From positions 62,001 to 126,000 of the forward strand of contig CAYOIZ010000007.1 of NCBI GenBank assembly GCA_964404165.1: a stretch of 64,000 nt of DNA, read 5' to 3'. The notes under the pieces are model-generated. The model was not told the origin of the DNA. It did not search any database and worked only from the letters and a program-made list of their open reading frames with translations. The position numbers and the translations under genes were made by a program. Below, in pieces: positions 36,779 to 44,969 of this stretch (position 1 is the first letter of the stretch; the number at the start of each line of letters is the position of its first letter). Source of the DNA: DASYLJ01 sp964404165 (GTDB taxonomy: Bacteria > Desulfobacterota > Binatia > DP-6).

Positions 36779-37014
36779 GGTGCGTCCTTTCCTGCGGGTT
36801 CGGTGCGGAGCGACAGCGCGTGGATGCGGGGCATGAGCCCTCCGAGCGCTCCGTAGATCAGTCGGTGCTGCTCGACGAGCCCGAGGCCGTCGAACTGGGC
36901 CGCGCGTACGCGAACCTCGAAATGGTCACCGGCACCGGTGGTATCCGCCACGTCGACGCGCGCGCCCGGAAGCGCGACCTCGATGCAGCGTTGGACCTCG
37001 GCGGGATCGACCAT
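36775..37014 (-). CDS. bolA: BolA-family protein
   Basis: The 79-residue product has the BolA fold: VQRCIEVALPGARVDVADTTGAGDHFEVRVRA, then GLGLVEQHRLIYGALG with the conserved His of the cluster-binding interface and a closing IHALSLRTEPA. The short length fits the YrbA/BolA2-like branch. It is the first gene of a two-gene operon with grxD, overlapping it by four bases. The DNA between it and the prepilin gene (37015-37070) contains no further gene. Confidence 0.94.
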   Translation of the reverse strand: MVDPAEVQRCIEVALPGARVDVADTTGAGDHFEVRVRAAQFDGLGLVEQHRLIYGALGGLMPRIHALSLRTEPAGKDAP

Positions 37015-37070
37015 TCCCTCTGGCTACACTCCCGATCCCGGTGGAGCAAGCCGCGAAGCGCGTGCGCCGC

Positions 37071-37442
37071 TCAGGACTTGGGCTGACAGTCGAGCACGGG
37101 ATTGCCGACGCTGTTCCACGTGCAGGTCTTGGTGGACGCGGGATGGTCGGTGGTCAGGCGGTACGAGACGCCGTCGCTCTCGCACTCGGTGAAGACCACG
37201 CCCTCGGAGGGCGTGAAGCCAGGCAGCGCGCTGCAGTCGTCGGAGTACTCCAGGTGGTCCAGGAAGAACGCCTCCTGCCCCGCTGCAGCGTTGCGCACGT
37301 CGGTCACGATGCGCGCGTCGTATCCCTTCCCCTGTCGTGCCGCGAAGTTCGGGATGGCGATGGCGGCAAGGATGCCGATCACCGACATGACGACCATCAG
37401 CTCGACCAGGGTGAATCCCCGATTGCGTGCCCGCGTGTCCAT
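37071..37442 (-). CDS. Type IV pilin/pseudopilin-like protein
   Basis: The 123-residue prepilin has a nine-residue leader ending RNRG, cleavage before FTLVE with Glu5, then the hydrophobic N-terminal helix (LMVVMSVIGILAAIAIPNF). The globular part has Cys pairs (DDCSALPG, TECESDG, KTCTWNSV, LDCQPKS), and the C-terminal disulfide would fit a major pilin or GspG-like pseudopilin. The ATG is fixed by the short leader. GAGGG lies eight bases upstream. No other pilus genes are in the window. A sigma54-type promoter is directly ahead, as is common for pilA genes. Confidence 0.92.
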   Translation of the reverse strand: MDTRARNRGFTLVELMVVMSVIGILAAIAIPNFAARQGKGYDARIVTDVRNAAAGQEAFFLDHLEYSDDCSALPGFTPSEGVVFTECESDGVSYRLTTDHPASTKTCTWNSVGNPVLDCQPKS

Positions 37443-37454
37443 GCGCCCTCGAAG

Positions 37455-37470
37455 TGCAAGCCAGGTGCCA
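37455..37470 (-). promoter_or_regulatory. Sigma54-type promoter for the prepilin gene
   Basis: The minus-strand site is TGGCACCTGGCTTGCA, differing from TGGCACGRNNNTTGCW at two positions and with the ten-base GG/GC spacing. The predicted start (about 37444) is two bases before the ATG, which would leave the visible GAGGG outside the message, so either initiation is leaderless or another promoter also serves the gene. Confidence 0.7.
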
Positions 37471-37614
37471 CCGCTGGGCCCCGTCGGCGCAGGGTGGCGG
37501 TGCCACGCGGCGATGCGTTGGCGCCACCGGCGCCACGCGCGTGACGCCGAAACCGCATGACGCTGTGCGTTTCGCGATGGCCAGATTTCCGCGCATTGGG
37601 TAAGAACGGAAGGG

Positions 37615-38319
37615 ATGCCCGACGCCGCTCACCGCGCCGGCACCCGTCTCCCGCGCGTGCCATCCCTCCTCTTCGCCTGCGTCCTCCTGTTGAACGCGCT
37701 GCCCGCACCGGCGTCCGCCGCCCGTTGCGGCGACGACGTCGACGGTCGCGGCACCCGCGTGGGCTGCGCCTGCGGGGATGTCGTCGTGAGCTCCGTGCGG
37801 CTCGATGCCGCCGACCCCATCGTGCAGGCGCCCTGTCCGGCGGCGGGCCTCGTCGTCGACGTGCCGTCGTCGGTTGCGCTGCCGACGCTCGACCTCGGCG
37901 GCCTCACGCTCGCCGGCAGCGGACGCGGCATCGGCATCGACGTCCTCTCGGGCGGACGGGCCGGGCTCGCGCTCGTCGGTCCCGGCACCGTGCGTGGATT
38001 CGACCATGGCGTCGCAGCCCGCGAAGGCACACTGGCGCAGGCGTCGTCGGTGCGCGCCGACGGCAACGCCCGCGACGGCTTCCGACTGGCCGGACGCGGG
38101 TACCATCTCGTCGCCTGCAGCGCCGAGCACAATGGACGCGACGGCTTCGTGCTGCAGGGCCAGGACTACCGGCTCGACGACTGCACCGCGGTCGCCAACG
38201 GGCGCGACGGCTTCGCCGTCCGCGGCCGCCCTGCGGCCCCGGTCGACGCCGCCAACGCCGCCACCGACAACGGTCGCCGCGGCGCCCGCACGCGCAGCCG
38301 CGCCGCGAGGTCGCGATGA
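37615..38319 (+). CDS. Small secreted beta-helix protein
   Basis: The 234-residue product has a signal peptide (SLLFACVLLLNALPAPASA), a Cys motif (RCGDDVDGRGTRVGCACGD), and short parallel beta-helix repeats: GRGYHLVACSAEHNGRDGFVLQG followed by QDYRLDDCTAVANGRDGFAVRG. These are NosD/PbH1-like right-handed helix units. The last 20 residues are Arg-rich. AACGGAAGGG directly precedes the ATG. The stop overlaps the next start in ATGA (38316-38319), so the large gene downstream is translationally coupled. Confidence 0.78.
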   Translation: MPDAAHRAGTRLPRVPSLLFACVLLLNALPAPASAARCGDDVDGRGTRVGCACGDVVVSSVRLDAADPIVQAPCPAAGLVVDVPSSVALPTLDLGGLTLAGSGRGIGIDVLSGGRAGLALVGPGTVRGFDHGVAAREGTLAQASSVRADGNARDGFRLAGRGYHLVACSAEHNGRDGFVLQGQDYRLDDCTAVANGRDGFAVRGRPAAPVDAANAATDNGRRGARTRSRAARSR

Positions 38320-41300
38320 TCCGCGCACTCGCGGGCGCCCTCGTCGCCATCGGGCTGCTCCTCGGCACCGCGGGCGGGTCCAGCGCCGCCAACTGCACCA
38401 AAGGACCCGTGTGCGGTGCGAAGCCGTTCACCGACGACGCCTCCTGCTGCTTCGGCCTCTACTGCCAGCTCGACGGCGACGTGCAGCTGTCGGGTCCCGA
38501 TTGCGTGCTCGATTTCGGCAACCGTGACGTCACGATCTCCGGCAAGGTCCAGCTCGGCACCAAGCGTCTCAAGATCCGCGCCAAGAGCCTCGTCATCGCG
38601 AATGGGGTGGATGGTCGCGGTGCCGCGGGATCACGCGGCGGCACGCTCGAGATCGAGACCTTCGTCGGCACGGCGCTCGACTTCCGCCTGCTCACGAACG
38701 CCGCCAAGATCGACCTCTCCGGCGGCATCGGAGGCGGCGTGTTCGCCATCGCGGCACAGGGTGGCATCTCGCTCGAACAGGGCGAGATCCGCGCCGACGG
38801 TCTCACCGCAGCGGCGCCCGGTGGCAGCATCGATCTGCGGAGCGAGACCGGCAACATCCACGTCGGGACGGTCCTGGCGGCGGACGACGGCACCCTCACC
38901 GGCGGTGGCTCGTCCCGCATCGGCCTGCAGGCAGTCGCCGGCGGGATCACGCTGAACGGCGCGAACCTCAGCGCCTCCGCCGGCAGCATCGACATCGCAG
39001 CGCGCGACACCGTGTCGAGCGACCAGGGGGCGAAGCTCCGCACCGACCGCGGCGGCGCGATCGACATCGTCGGCAGCGCCCTGACGCTGGCGGGCGAAGC
39101 CACCGCGACCTGGGGCAGCATCAACCTGCACGCCACGACCGGCGCCCTCGCCGTCACGCGGACGAGCCAGCCCGGCCTCCGCGTCGACGCGAGCAGCGAC
39201 GGCGACACCGGCGAGATCGCGCTCATGGCCGATGCGCCCGGTCCGGCCGGCACCATCACCATCGCGACGCCCATCGTCGCGCCCGGCGCCGACGTCGAGG
39301 CCCACGCCACCGGGCTCCTCCGCGTCACGAAGAAGCTCAACGCCAGCGGCACGCCCGCCGACGGGGAGACCACGGGCGGTGGCCAGGTCGTGCTCGAGAG
39401 CGAGCTCCTCGACATCGAGATCACCGACGACGTCCTCGCCAACGACAACCTGACCGAGGGCAGCGTCGATCTGAGCGCCGGACACGACGTCATCCTGAAC
39501 GGCGGCGTCGAGGCCAAGGGCACCATGGGCGGGCCGGGCGGCGCCGTCACCATCAGCGCCGGCCGCGACATGCGCCTCGGCGCGGGACGCACCATCGACG
39601 CGTCCGGTGGCGAATCGGGCGGCAGCGTCGAGGTGCGCGCGGGCGGACGCATCGAGCTGGTCGGAACGAGCAAGATCGACGCCGGCACCGGCGCCCCCGG
39701 CCCGGGCGGCCTCATCGATCTCGCCGCCGGCGCCGACGGTGAGGCGGGCGCGCTCGCCATCGCCGGCAGCGTCGTCGCCAAGACCAAGGACGCTGGCAAC
39801 GCGCCGAGCACGATCCTGCTCGAGGGCTGCGACATCACGATCGCGGCGGCGGGCACCGTCGACAGCAATCGCCTCGGCAGCAACGGCGCCCACGGCAGCA
39901 ACAGCCTCACCGCCCGCAAGAGCGTCACCGTCGCCGGCAAGATCCTCGGTGGCGGCGGCAACTTCCTCACGTCGGTATCGGCGGCGTCTGGCGGCGGCCA
40001 GGTCGCGCCCGCGTTCACGCTCTCGCTCCGCCCCGCCTGCACCGACAATGGCGTGCCGGCGGGATGCCTGCTCCCCTGCCCCACCTGCGGCGACGGCGTG
40101 GAACAGTTCCCCGAAACCTGCGACGGCGGCGCCGCCGATCGCTGCACGAGCAAGTGCGGCCCAACCTGCCGAGACGACCTGGTCTGCGATGCGGCGCTCG
40201 CCTGCGCGGGCATCGCCTGCGACACGGTCGGCGGCTGCTACTTCGGCCCTGTCCCCCAGGGGACGACGTGCAACGACGGCAACGCCTGCACCGCGAACGA
40301 CGTCTGCAGCAGCGGCGCGTGCCACGGCCCGGACGTGGTCGTCTGCGACGACGGCAATGCGTGCAACGGCGTCGAGACGTGCCCGAGCGCCGCCGGCTGC
40401 CAGGCCGGCACGCCGCCCAACTGCGACGACGGCAATCCCTGCACCACCGACAGCTGCGCGCCCGCGGCGGGCTGCCAGCACACGCCCAACGCGGCTCCCT
40501 GTGACGACGGCGATGCCTGCACCGAGAACGACGCCTGCGGCGACAGCGCCTGCCAGGCCGGGAGCGCACGCACGTGTCCGGCCGGGGAGATCTGCGTCGC
40601 ACCGACCGGGTGCGAGACGGCGCCGGCGTGCAACGAGGCCGCGGATTGCGACGACGACAACGCCTGCAACGGTGTCGAGACGTGTGTGAACGACGCCTGC
40701 GTGGCGGGAACGCCCCTCACCTGCAACGACGGCAACGTCTGCAACGGTACCGAGACGTGCGATCCCGCGACCGGCTGCAAGGCGGGAATCGCCTGCGACG
40801 ACGGCAACCCCTGCAACGGCACCGAGACCTGCTCGCAGGAGACCGGCTGCCACGCCGGAACGCCTCCCAGCTGCGCCGACACCGACGTCTGCACCACCGA
40901 CAGCTGCAACCCGCTCTCGGGATGCGTCAACACCCCCGTCGGAGGCGACTGCTGCAACCTCGCGTCCGACTGTGCCGATGACGGCGACGTCTGCACCGAC
41001 GCCACCTGCGTCGCCCATGCGTGCGTCTTCGAGACCAGCGCGCTCTGCTGTCAGAACCCGGCCGATTGCGCGGACGGCAACCCCTGCACCACGGACGACG
41101 TCTGCAACGTCGCCAATCGCTGCGAGCACGCGCTCCTCGAGGGCACGCAGCCGGGGTGCGGTGACGCCTGCGCGCCGGGAAGCTGCGCCGACGGCATCTG
41201 TGTCGCGGGCGAGCCCACGGTCTGCGACGACGGCGAGGTGTGCACCGCGGACACCTGCGCGCCGAGCACGGGATGCGTCTTCACCGGCGTCGTGGGCTGC

Positions 41301-42032
41301 TGCGAGACGAACGCCGGATGCGACGACGGCGCGCCCTGCACCGTCGACACGTGCGACACCGACACCCACACCTGCAGCCACGTCGTCGACGAGCTGTGCA
41401 GCGAGTGCGTCACCGACAGCGACTGCGATCCGCTCGGCACCTGTGGCGGCATGGCATGCCAGAGCGGCGTCTGCGTCTCGACGCCGCCCCTCGACTGCGA
41501 CGACGCCAACCAGTGCACCGTCGACACCTGTCCCGACGCGCGCGGCTGCGTGCACACCATCCGCTCCTGCGACGACGGACGCGCCTGCAACGGCGCCGAG
41601 TCCTGCAGCCCACTCGACGGCTGCCGCGCGGGCACGGTCCCCGACTGCGACGACGGCGACCGCTGCACCGACGACACGTGCAGCGAGCCGACCGGGTGCA
41701 CCCACGTCCAGCGCACGGGCTTCCCGGGCGTCGTCTGTCAGCTCGACACCGTGTCGGCGTTCCTCGATGGTGCGAGCACCGACGAGCTCACGGCGAAGCT
41801 CAAGCGCAAGCTCGGCAAGCTCCTCACCAAGGTGCGGGCCACCCTGCGCAAGGCCGAGTCCACCGGCAGCGCCCGCAAGCGGGCCAAGCTCGCCGGCAAG
41901 GCAGCCAACCAGCTACGTGGCCTCTCACGCGCCATCGACAAGGGGCGCGATCGCGGCATCGCCGGCGATCTGGCCGACGTCCTGCGCCGGGCCGTCGACG
42001 GCGCAGCCACGACCGCGGGCACCCTGCGCTGA
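38316..42032 (+). CDS. Giant secreted beta-helix protein with Cys-rich repeats and basic C-terminal domain
   Basis: The product is 1238 residues from ATG 38316 (GAGG upstream). A signal peptide (IRALAGALVAIGLLLGTAGGSSA) leads to ~560 residues of Gly/Asp-rich beta-helix (GGSIDLRSETGNIHVGTVLAAD, GGAVTISAGRDMRLGAGRTIDAS), then ~550 residues of Cys repeats (CNDGNACTANDVCSSGAC, CDDGNACNGVETCPSAAGC, CDDGNPCTTDSCAPAAGC and others). The last ~100 residues start GVVCQLDTVSAFLDG and are Lys/Arg-rich helices (KLKRKLGKLLTKVRATLRKAE). The architecture repeats that of the gene at 42199 but with another N-terminal module. A structural surface or matrix role is likely; no catalytic motif was seen. Confidence 0.87.
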   Translation: MIRALAGALVAIGLLLGTAGGSSAANCTKGPVCGAKPFTDDASCCFGLYCQLDGDVQLSGPDCVLDFGNRDVTISGKVQLGTKRLKIRAKSLVIANGVDGRGAAGSRGGTLEIETFVGTALDFRLLTNAAKIDLSGGIGGGVFAIAAQGGISLEQGEIRADGLTAAAPGGSIDLRSETGNIHVGTVLAADDGTLTGGGSSRIGLQAVAGGITLNGANLSASAGSIDIAARDTVSSDQGAKLRTDRGGAIDIVGSALTLAGEATATWGSINLHATTGALAVTRTSQPGLRVDASSDGDTGEIALMADAPGPAGTITIATPIVAPGADVEAHATGLLRVTKKLNASGTPADGETTGGGQVVLESELLDIEITDDVLANDNLTEGSVDLSAGHDVILNGGVEAKGTMGGPGGAVTISAGRDMRLGAGRTIDASGGESGGSVEVRAGGRIELVGTSKIDAGTGAPGPGGLIDLAAGADGEAGALAIAGSVVAKTKDAGNAPSTILLEGCDITIAAAGTVDSNRLGSNGAHGSNSLTARKSVTVAGKILGGGGNFLTSVSAASGGGQVAPAFTLSLRPACTDNGVPAGCLLPCPTCGDGVEQFPETCDGGAADRCTSKCGPTCRDDLVCDAALACAGIACDTVGGCYFGPVPQGTTCNDGNACTANDVCSSGACHGPDVVVCDDGNACNGVETCPSAAGCQAGTPPNCDDGNPCTTDSCAPAAGCQHTPNAAPCDDGDACTENDACGDSACQAGSARTCPAGEICVAPTGCETAPACNEAADCDDDNACNGVETCVNDACVAGTPLTCNDGNVCNGTETCDPATGCKAGIACDDGNPCNGTETCSQETGCHAGTPPSCADTDVCTTDSCNPLSGCVNTPVGGDCCNLASDCADDGDVCTDATCVAHACVFETSALCCQNPADCADGNPCTTDDVCNVANRCEHALLEGTQPGCGDACAPGSCADGICVAGEPTVCDDGEVCTADTCAPSTGCVFTGVVGCCETNAGCDDGAPCTVDTCDTDTHTCSHVVDELCSECVTDSDCDPLGTCGGMACQSGVCVSTPPLDCDDANQCTVDTCPDARGCVHTIRSCDDGRACNGAESCSPLDGCRAGTVPDCDDGDRCTDDTCSEPTGCTHVQRTGFPGVVCQLDTVSAFLDGASTDELTAKLKRKLGKLLTKVRATLRKAESTGSARKRAKLAGKAANQLRGLSRAIDKGRDRGIAGDLADVLRRAVDGAATTAGTLR

Positions 42033-42166
42033 AGTACTGCCTGGGCGATTCGGTCGCGCGATCGCGCCCGAGCCGTGCAGCCGTGCAATCCATGTGACGC
42101 GCCATGGCACGACCCGGAGCCCTTACGCTGCAAGGCTGCAGGGCTCGAGCCGCGAGCGGCCTGACC

Positions 42167-42182
42167 GGGCACGAGGGTTGCT
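42167..42182 (+). promoter_or_regulatory. Sigma54-type promoter for the gene at 42199
   Basis: The plus-strand site GGGCACGAGGGTTGCT matches TGGCACGRNNNTTGCW at every fixed position except the first. The predicted start near 42193 leaves only six bases before the ATG. A GC palindrome GCGCGATCGCGC (42056-42067) lies about 105 bases upstream. Confidence 0.72.
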
Positions 42183-42198
42183 CAAGCCAACCCGCACG

Positions 42199-44844
42199 AT
42201 GAGACTCCCCGTCCGCCTGGTCCTCGGATTCCTGGCCTGTCTCCCCGCCGTGGCCCATGCCACGACGGCCGACGACCTGTGTCTGCCCGCTGCCGATCCC
42301 TGCATCGTCTCGAACAGGCAGATCACCGTCACCGACGGCTCGATCATCGACCTGGGCGCGCGGACCCTGATCCTGCGCTCCGGCTCGGCCCTGACGGTGG
42401 CGCCGGGTCCGCTGGCGGGCGGGACCATGACCCTCAAGGCGGGCAACGTCACCCTCGAGGGCGGCACGGCGCTCAAGGGGAGCGGCGCCGACATCAACGT
42501 CGACGTCACCGGGACCATCCAGGTCCTCAAGACGAACAGCCTGGCCCGGATCGACGTCGCCGGCACCTCGCCCGGCAACATCGAGCTCGACGCCGATGGC
42601 GACATCCTCATCCAGGGCATCCTCGACGCCGGTTCGGGCGCGGTGTCGTCCGACGGCGGCGTCGTCCTCGTCCACGGCATGAACCTGTCGGTGCCGGGAA
42701 CCGTCGACGTCCACGGCGGCAAGGACGCGACGGGCGGCGTCATCGAGCTCGACGCCCTCGGCTCCATCAACGTCTCCGGCAACGTCGACGCCACGGGCGG
42801 CGACGGCGGCGACGTCGAGATCGACGCGTTCGGCGAGCTCGTCACTACCGGCAAGCTCGATCTGAAGGCGACGCTCGGTGGCGGCTTCGGCGGCACCCTC
42901 GTCCTCGGCACCTCGAACGGCCGCCTCGCGCTGGGCGGCACCATCGACATGCAGGGCGAGGCCGGCGGCGACGGCGGCGGCGACGGCGGCGACCTCGACG
43001 TGTTCGCGGGCGAGTCGCTCGAGATCACCGCCACGATCGACCTGCGCGGCGCCTCTCCCGACGGCAGCGGCGGTGGAGCGGCGTTCTCCGCCGATGTGGA
43101 CATCATCCAGACGGCGCCCATCCTCGCCCAGGGCCAGGGTCAGGAGAGCGCCGGCGGCAGCGTGGAGTTCAGCGCCGAGCGCAAGGTCGTGCTCGGCTCC
43201 GTCAACGCGTTCGGCGGCGGACAGGGATTCGGCGGCACGGTCGTCGCCACCGCATGGTGCGATCTCCAGCTGCCTGCCGGCAAGGCGATCAACGCCACCG
43301 CGCTCGGTGGGGACACCACGCTCCGATCCGGCGGCGCCATGACCATCGACGGCACGGTGACGGCCGGCACCGCCAACCGCATCTACCACCGCACCGGCGA
43401 GACGCCGGTGTTGAACCTCGCCGGCATCCTGCCCGCACCCAGCGTCACCCCCGACGACAACCTGATCCCCTGTGGCGGCCTCCCCACGCCGGGCTGCGGC
43501 AACAACATCGTCGAGGCCGGCCTCGGCGAGCAGTGCGACGACAACAACACCGACTCCTGCGACGGCTGCTCGTCGATGTGCAAGAATGAGGTCTGCGGCA
43601 ACGGGGTCACCGAGTGTCTCGAGGTGTGCGACGACGGCAACACCGCGAGCGGCGACGGCTGCCAGAACGACTGCCTGCGGGTCGAGAACATCTGCGGCGA
43701 CGGCATCACGGATGCCGCCGAGACCTGCGACGACAGCAACACCGACGCCTGCGACGGCTGCTCGGCAACCTGCCAGACCGAGGCGTGCAACAACGGCGTC
43801 GTCGAGTGCGCCGAGGAGTGCGACGACGGCCAGCCCGGCGTCGGCTTCTGCGACGACTCGTGCCAGATCGTTCCGCCGCCGAACTGCGGCGACGGCGTGG
43901 TCGATCAGGCCGAGGGCGAGCAGTGCGACGACGACAACACGACCGACTGCGACGGCTGCTCGAGCCTCTGCCAGACCGAGGGCTGCGGCAACGGCCGCGT
44001 CGAGTGCCTCGAGTCGTGCGACGACTTCAACACCGCGTCGTGCGACGGCTGCTCGCCGACCTGCGGTGTCGAGGAGTGCGGCAACGGCGTCCTCGACTGC
44101 TTCGAGACCTGCGACGACGCCGGCCCGGGCAGCCTCTGTCTGCCGGGTGTCTGCGAGCAGGGCGAGTTCTGCACGTCCGAGACGGCCGCCGAGCAGCCGT
44201 GCATCGCCTGCGCCAGCGACCTCGACTGCGACCCGATGGGCGCCTGCGGCCCGAGCACGTGCGTCGACAACCCCGACAAGGGCCGCAAGGAGTGCACGCC
44301 CACCGACGCCCCGTCGTGCGACGACGGCAACGCCTGCACGGTGGACGCGTGCGACGCCGCCACCGGCTGCGTCACCACGCCGCGCATCTGCGACGACGGC
44401 CAGGCCTGCAACGGCTCGGAGACGTGTGACCCCACCGCCGGCTGCGTCAGCATGGCGCTGACGTGCGACGACGGCGACGTCTGCAGCGACGACAGCTGTG
44501 ACGATGCCACCGGCTGCAGCTACACGCTGCGCTCCGGCCTGGCGCTGGTGAGCTGCCGCGTCGAGGAGATCAACGCCATCGTCACCGCCGCCGGCACCGA
44601 TCTCGCCACTCCCGCGCGCAAGAAGCTCACCAAAGCGATCAAGAGCATTCGCGCGAAGGTCGCGGCCGCCGGGTCCACGAAGACGAAGAAGGCGAGCCGT
44701 GCCGTGAAGGCCGCCAGCAAGCAGCTCCCGAAGCTCGGGACCCTCGTCACCAAGCTCGGCGCGCAGATCCCGGCACCGATCGCCTCCGACCTCACGCAGG
44801 CCATCGGCAGCGCCACCCAGGCCATCGCGCTGGTTCCGCGCTGA
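42199..44844 (+). CDS. Secreted beta-helix protein with DUF4215-type repeats and basic C-terminal domain
   Basis: The 881-residue product starts at ATG 42199 with a signal peptide (RLPVRLVLGFLACLPAVAHA). TTADDLCLPAADPCIVSNRQITVTDGSIIDLG matches the N-terminus of the 31247 gene product. A Gly-rich beta-helix fills ~40-430, followed by repeats of DUF4215 type (CGNGVTECLEVCDDGNTASGDGC; CGDGVVDQAEGEQCDDDNTTDCDGC), then CNDGNAC-type repeats. The last ~100 residues start VSCRVEEINAIV and are Lys-rich helices (KKLTKAIKSIRAKVAAAGSTKTKKASR). There is no ribosome site. The open frame extending upstream to 40972 lies inside the preceding gene. Confidence 0.87.
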   Translation: MRLPVRLVLGFLACLPAVAHATTADDLCLPAADPCIVSNRQITVTDGSIIDLGARTLILRSGSALTVAPGPLAGGTMTLKAGNVTLEGGTALKGSGADINVDVTGTIQVLKTNSLARIDVAGTSPGNIELDADGDILIQGILDAGSGAVSSDGGVVLVHGMNLSVPGTVDVHGGKDATGGVIELDALGSINVSGNVDATGGDGGDVEIDAFGELVTTGKLDLKATLGGGFGGTLVLGTSNGRLALGGTIDMQGEAGGDGGGDGGDLDVFAGESLEITATIDLRGASPDGSGGGAAFSADVDIIQTAPILAQGQGQESAGGSVEFSAERKVVLGSVNAFGGGQGFGGTVVATAWCDLQLPAGKAINATALGGDTTLRSGGAMTIDGTVTAGTANRIYHRTGETPVLNLAGILPAPSVTPDDNLIPCGGLPTPGCGNNIVEAGLGEQCDDNNTDSCDGCSSMCKNEVCGNGVTECLEVCDDGNTASGDGCQNDCLRVENICGDGITDAAETCDDSNTDACDGCSATCQTEACNNGVVECAEECDDGQPGVGFCDDSCQIVPPPNCGDGVVDQAEGEQCDDDNTTDCDGCSSLCQTEGCGNGRVECLESCDDFNTASCDGCSPTCGVEECGNGVLDCFETCDDAGPGSLCLPGVCEQGEFCTSETAAEQPCIACASDLDCDPMGACGPSTCVDNPDKGRKECTPTDAPSCDDGNACTVDACDAATGCVTTPRICDDGQACNGSETCDPTAGCVSMALTCDDGDVCSDDSCDDATGCSYTLRSGLALVSCRVEEINAIVTAAGTDLATPARKKLTKAIKSIRAKVAAAGSTKTKKASRAVKAASKQLPKLGTLVTKLGAQIPAPIASDLTQAIGSATQAIALVPR

Positions 44845-44865
44845 CGCGGGACCGACGCGACGCAT

Positions 44866-44885
44866 AATCGAGCGATCGCTTGATT
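44866..44885 (+). terminator. Hairpin after the gene at 42199
   Basis: AATCGAGC and GCTTGATT pair (one G-T) around GATC, 22 bases past the stop; AGCGATCGCT in the middle is a perfect palindrome. With no U-tract it could also be a protein-binding dyad. Confidence 0.4.
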
Positions 44886-44969
44886 GCAGCGCGCGGCCTC
44901 GGCTAGACCGTCTCCGACAGCGGCTAGGCGCCGGCCCGTCGTCGCGACGGCCGGCCAGGAGGTGCAGCG

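Noticed and set aside
37578..37593. TGGCCAGATTTCCGCG ahead of the gene at 37615
   Set aside because: GG-N10-GC spacing is right and the position is good, but five of the other consensus bases differ, so it is too weak to call.
38631..41705. 1024-codon minus-strand open frame
   Set aside because: Mirror frame of the Cys-repeat gene; the regular pattern reflects repeats on the other strand.
19900..41720. CRISPR-like periodic DNA in Cys-repeat genes
   Set aside because: The short DNA repeats encode C-x-D-G-N-x-C units in frame and have no uniform repeat/spacer structure.
42105..42121. TGGCACGACCCGGAGC upstream of 42199
   Set aside because: Spacing is eleven bases; a better site lies at 42167-42182.
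41824..44865. 1013-codon minus-strand open frame
   Set aside because: Antisense to the gene at 42199 and the end of the one before; no family match.
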